Shown here piece after piece: positions 12,094 to 13,570 of a DNA stretch of 13,570 nt. Position 1 is the first letter of the stretch. Each line of letters begins with the position of its first letter. The position numbers and the translations under genes were made by a program. The stretch is from JBDIAR01 sp039812545 (GTDB lineage: Bacteria; Actinomycetota; Actinomycetes; Actinomycetales; Dermatophilaceae): contig JBDIAR010000094.1 of NCBI GenBank assembly GCA_039812545.1, positions 1-13,570 of the forward strand. The letters run 5' to 3'. The notes under the pieces were generated by a model that saw only the letters and a list, made by a program, of their open reading frames with translations, searched no databases and was not told the DNA's origin.

Positions 12094-13570
12094 CGACGCA
12101 CCAACCGGCATACGAACAACTCCCCGAGAATCCCTGGCCGGCGCTGTGGGCCATGGTCATCGGGTTCTTCATGATCCTCGTCGACTCGACCATCGTCTCG
12201 GTGGCCATCCCGTCGCTGATCACGCACTTCGGGACCGATGTGGCCTCCGTGATGTGGGTGACCAGTGCGTACCTGCTCACGTATGCCGTGCCGTTGCTGA
12301 TCACCGGGCGGCTCGGCGACCGGATCGGGCCGAAGTGGGTGTACCTGGCGGGGCTGGTGGTGTTCACGGCGAGTTCGCTGGCCTGTGGGCTCAGCCCGAA
12401 TATCGGCTGGCTCATCGCGTTCCGTGCCCTGCAGGGACTGGGCGCCTCGATGATGACCCCGCAGACCATGGCGGTCATCGCCCGGACTTTCCCCGCCGAC
12501 CGGCGCGGCAGTGCGATGGCGCTGTGGGGTGCGACCGCGGGCGTGGCGACGCTCGTCGGCCCGGTGCTCGGCGGCCTGTTGATCGATGGCCTGGGCTGGC
12601 AGTGGATCTTCTTCGTCAACGTGCCGGTCGGGATCGTGGCCCTCGTCGCGGCCTGGCGCCTGGTACCCCGGTTGGCGACGCACTCGCATACCTTCGACCT
12701 GGTCGGGGTGGCGCTGTCGGCGATCGGGACGTTCTGCACGGTGTTCGGGCTGCAGGAGGGGGAGACCTATCACTGGGGGCAGATCTGGGGTCCCATCTCG
12801 GTGCCGCTGCTCATCGGGTTCGGCGTGGTGGTGCTGGGGGTGTTCGTCTGGTGGCAGGCCCGGACCCGCCGCGAACCGCTCGTCCCGCTGGCGCTGTTCC
12901 GGGACCGCAACTTCTCGGTGTCCAATCTGGCGGTGACGACGGTCGGGTTCTCGATCACCGCGATGATCTTCCCGTTCATGCTGTACGCGCAGGTGGTGCG
13001 CGGGATGTCGCCCACGCAGGCGGCGCTGCTGATGGCGCCGCAGGCGGTCGTGACGATGATCCTCGCGCCCTGGGTGGGTCGGCTCGTGGACCGGATGCAT
13101 CCGCGGCTGCTGGCCGGGTTCGGGCTGATGGCCTTTGCCGTATGCCTGGTGCTGCTGTCCCGGCTGATGACGCCGGACTCCTCGATCGGGGCGCTGCTGG
13201 CCGTGGCCGCGCTGCTCGGGGTGGCCAGTTCGTTCATGTGGGGGCCGTTGGCGACCTCCGCGAACCGCAACCTGCCGCCGCAAATGGCCGGTGCCGGTTC
13301 GGGGGTGTACAACACGACCCGCCAGATGGGGGCCGTGGTGGGCAGCGCCGCGATCGCCGCCTTCCTGGAGTCGCGGATCGCGGCGCACGTACCGGCGATG
13401 GCCGGGTCGGCCTCGATGGAGGGGCGGTCCGGTGGCGGGTCGCTGCCCGCGGTGATCGCCGGGCCGTTCTCGGCCGCGCTGGCCGATGCGATGTTGTTGC
13501 CGGCCGGTGTGATCCTGCTGGGATGGGTGGCCGTGCTGTTCTTCGAACAGTCTCGGCACCTGCAACCCGG
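12075..13570 (+). CDS. DHA2-family drug exporter (14-helix MFS), 3' end outside the window
   Basis: This frame is open from ATG 12075 to the last base, giving 498 codons with no stop. It is a proton-driven multidrug exporter of the DHA2 group in the inner membrane. The family motifs are all visible: LVDSTIVSVAIPSL (helix 1), GRLGDRIGPKWVYL (motif A), RALQGLGASMMTPQTM (motif B) and GPVLGGLL (motif C). The helix 5 to 6 stretch WQWIFFVNVPVGIVAL is also typical. The late part RNLPPQMAGAGSGVYNTTRQ matches the usual C-terminal half. Family members are about 480 to 540 residues, so few residues should be missing. It overlaps padR by 19 bp in another frame, and GGGGA upstream serves as ribosome site. 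The pairing with padR predicts drug-inducible expression. Confidence 0.93.
   Translation, partial: MARTELTTHQPAYEQLPENPWPALWAMVIGFFMILVDSTIVSVAIPSLITHFGTDVASVMWVTSAYLLTYAVPLLITGRLGDRIGPKWVYLAGLVVFTASSLACGLSPNIGWLIAFRALQGLGASMMTPQTMAVIARTFPADRRGSAMALWGATAGVATLVGPVLGGLLIDGLGWQWIFFVNVPVGIVALVAAWRLVPRLATHSHTFDLVGVALSAIGTFCTVFGLQEGETYHWGQIWGPISVPLLIGFGVVVLGVFVWWQARTRREPLVPLALFRDRNFSVSNLAVTTVGFSITAMIFPFMLYAQVVRGMSPTQAALLMAPQAVVTMILAPWVGRLVDRMHPRLLAGFGLMAFAVCLVLLSRLMTPDSSIGALLAVAALLGVASSFMWGPLATSANRNLPPQMAGAGSGVYNTTRQMGAVVGSAAIAAFLESRIAAHVPAMAGSASMEGRSGGGSLPAVIAGPFSAALADAMLLPAGVILLGWVAVLFFEQSRHLQP

Larger units (their letters stand above)
19..13146. repeat. Dispersed heptamer GGCATAC / GTATGCC, 28 copies
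   Basis: By-eye count. GGCATAC starts at 19, 1167, 2109, 2973, 4127, 5660, 6684, 7455, 8489, 9308, 10542, 10563, 10737 and 12107. GTATGCC starts at 1065, 1340, 1823, 2414, 3036, 5191, 5289, 7731, 8121, 9815, 11373, 11661, 12281 and 13140. Assuming independent bases at about 70% GC, only about 1.4 copies are expected. The inner hexamer GCATAC almost never occurs without the seventh base; I saw only two exceptions, near 3165 and 12688. Average spacing is close to 490 bp. Function is unknown. Confidence 0.85.

Noticed and set aside
12586..12936. 116-codon plus-strand open frame
   Set aside because: It lies inside the DHA2 exporter gene in another frame and is Arg/Ser/Gly-rich without a domain.

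Overview
The window is GC-rich chromosomal DNA (roughly 70% GC by eye) with actinobacterial traits. Nearly every third codon position is G or C, GTG is used as a start, one promoter looks leaderless, two proteins carry lipoprotein signals, one of them resembles the mycobacterial penicillin-binding lipoprotein Rv2864c, and there is a secreted Streptomyces-type tripeptidyl aminopeptidase homologue. A Micrococcales-type organism (Dermatophilaceae or Intrasporangiaceae-like) is my inference; there is no rRNA or other marker gene to confirm it. I see no rRNA, tRNA, insertion sequence, prophage or CRISPR array.

Layout. Positions 1-377 are non-coding and repeat-rich: three copies of a 16-bp perfect palindrome and a 14-bp tandem repeat. 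A family 1 glycoside hydrolase (378-1700, minus) follows, with two compensating frameshifts in its middle. Divergent from it is an MFS exporter (1825-3147, plus). Its 3' end overlaps a convergent ArsR-like regulator (3107-3640, minus) that has a good leaderless-type promoter. A second MFS protein, distantly FLVCR-like, lies at 3827-5098 (minus). A GTG-started lipoprotein (5259-6098, plus) converges on a run of three minus-strand genes. In transcription order these are a MalY/PatB-type aminotransferase (10224-11441), a secreted alpha/beta-hydrolase peptidase (8216-10066) and a penicillin-binding lipoprotein (6147-8129). The window ends with a plus-strand pair: a PadR regulator (11527-12093) overlapping a DHA2-type 14-helix drug exporter that runs off the right edge (12075 to beyond 13570).

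How the genes work together. The clearest functional unit is padR plus the DHA2 exporter. A near-perfect dyad, two GAATATTC blocks six bases apart, sits on the -10 region of the padR promoter and between padR and the divergent aminotransferase gene, as expected for an autoregulated efflux switch. The peptidase, penicillin-binding protein and lipoprotein are all predicted to act outside the membrane. The rest looks like ordinary accessory metabolism and transport.

The most unusual signal is a dispersed heptamer, not a gene. GGCATAC / GTATGCC occurs 28 times (14 in each orientation) where about one or two are expected by composition. It occurs in almost every gene, in several reading frames, at two gene starts and in non-coding DNA, and it often forces rare codons (GCA, TAT, ATA). 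It behaves like a genome-wide signature word such as an uptake sequence or the cyanobacterial HIP1. The junctions between genes are also rich in short tandem duplications with units of 9 to 17 bp.
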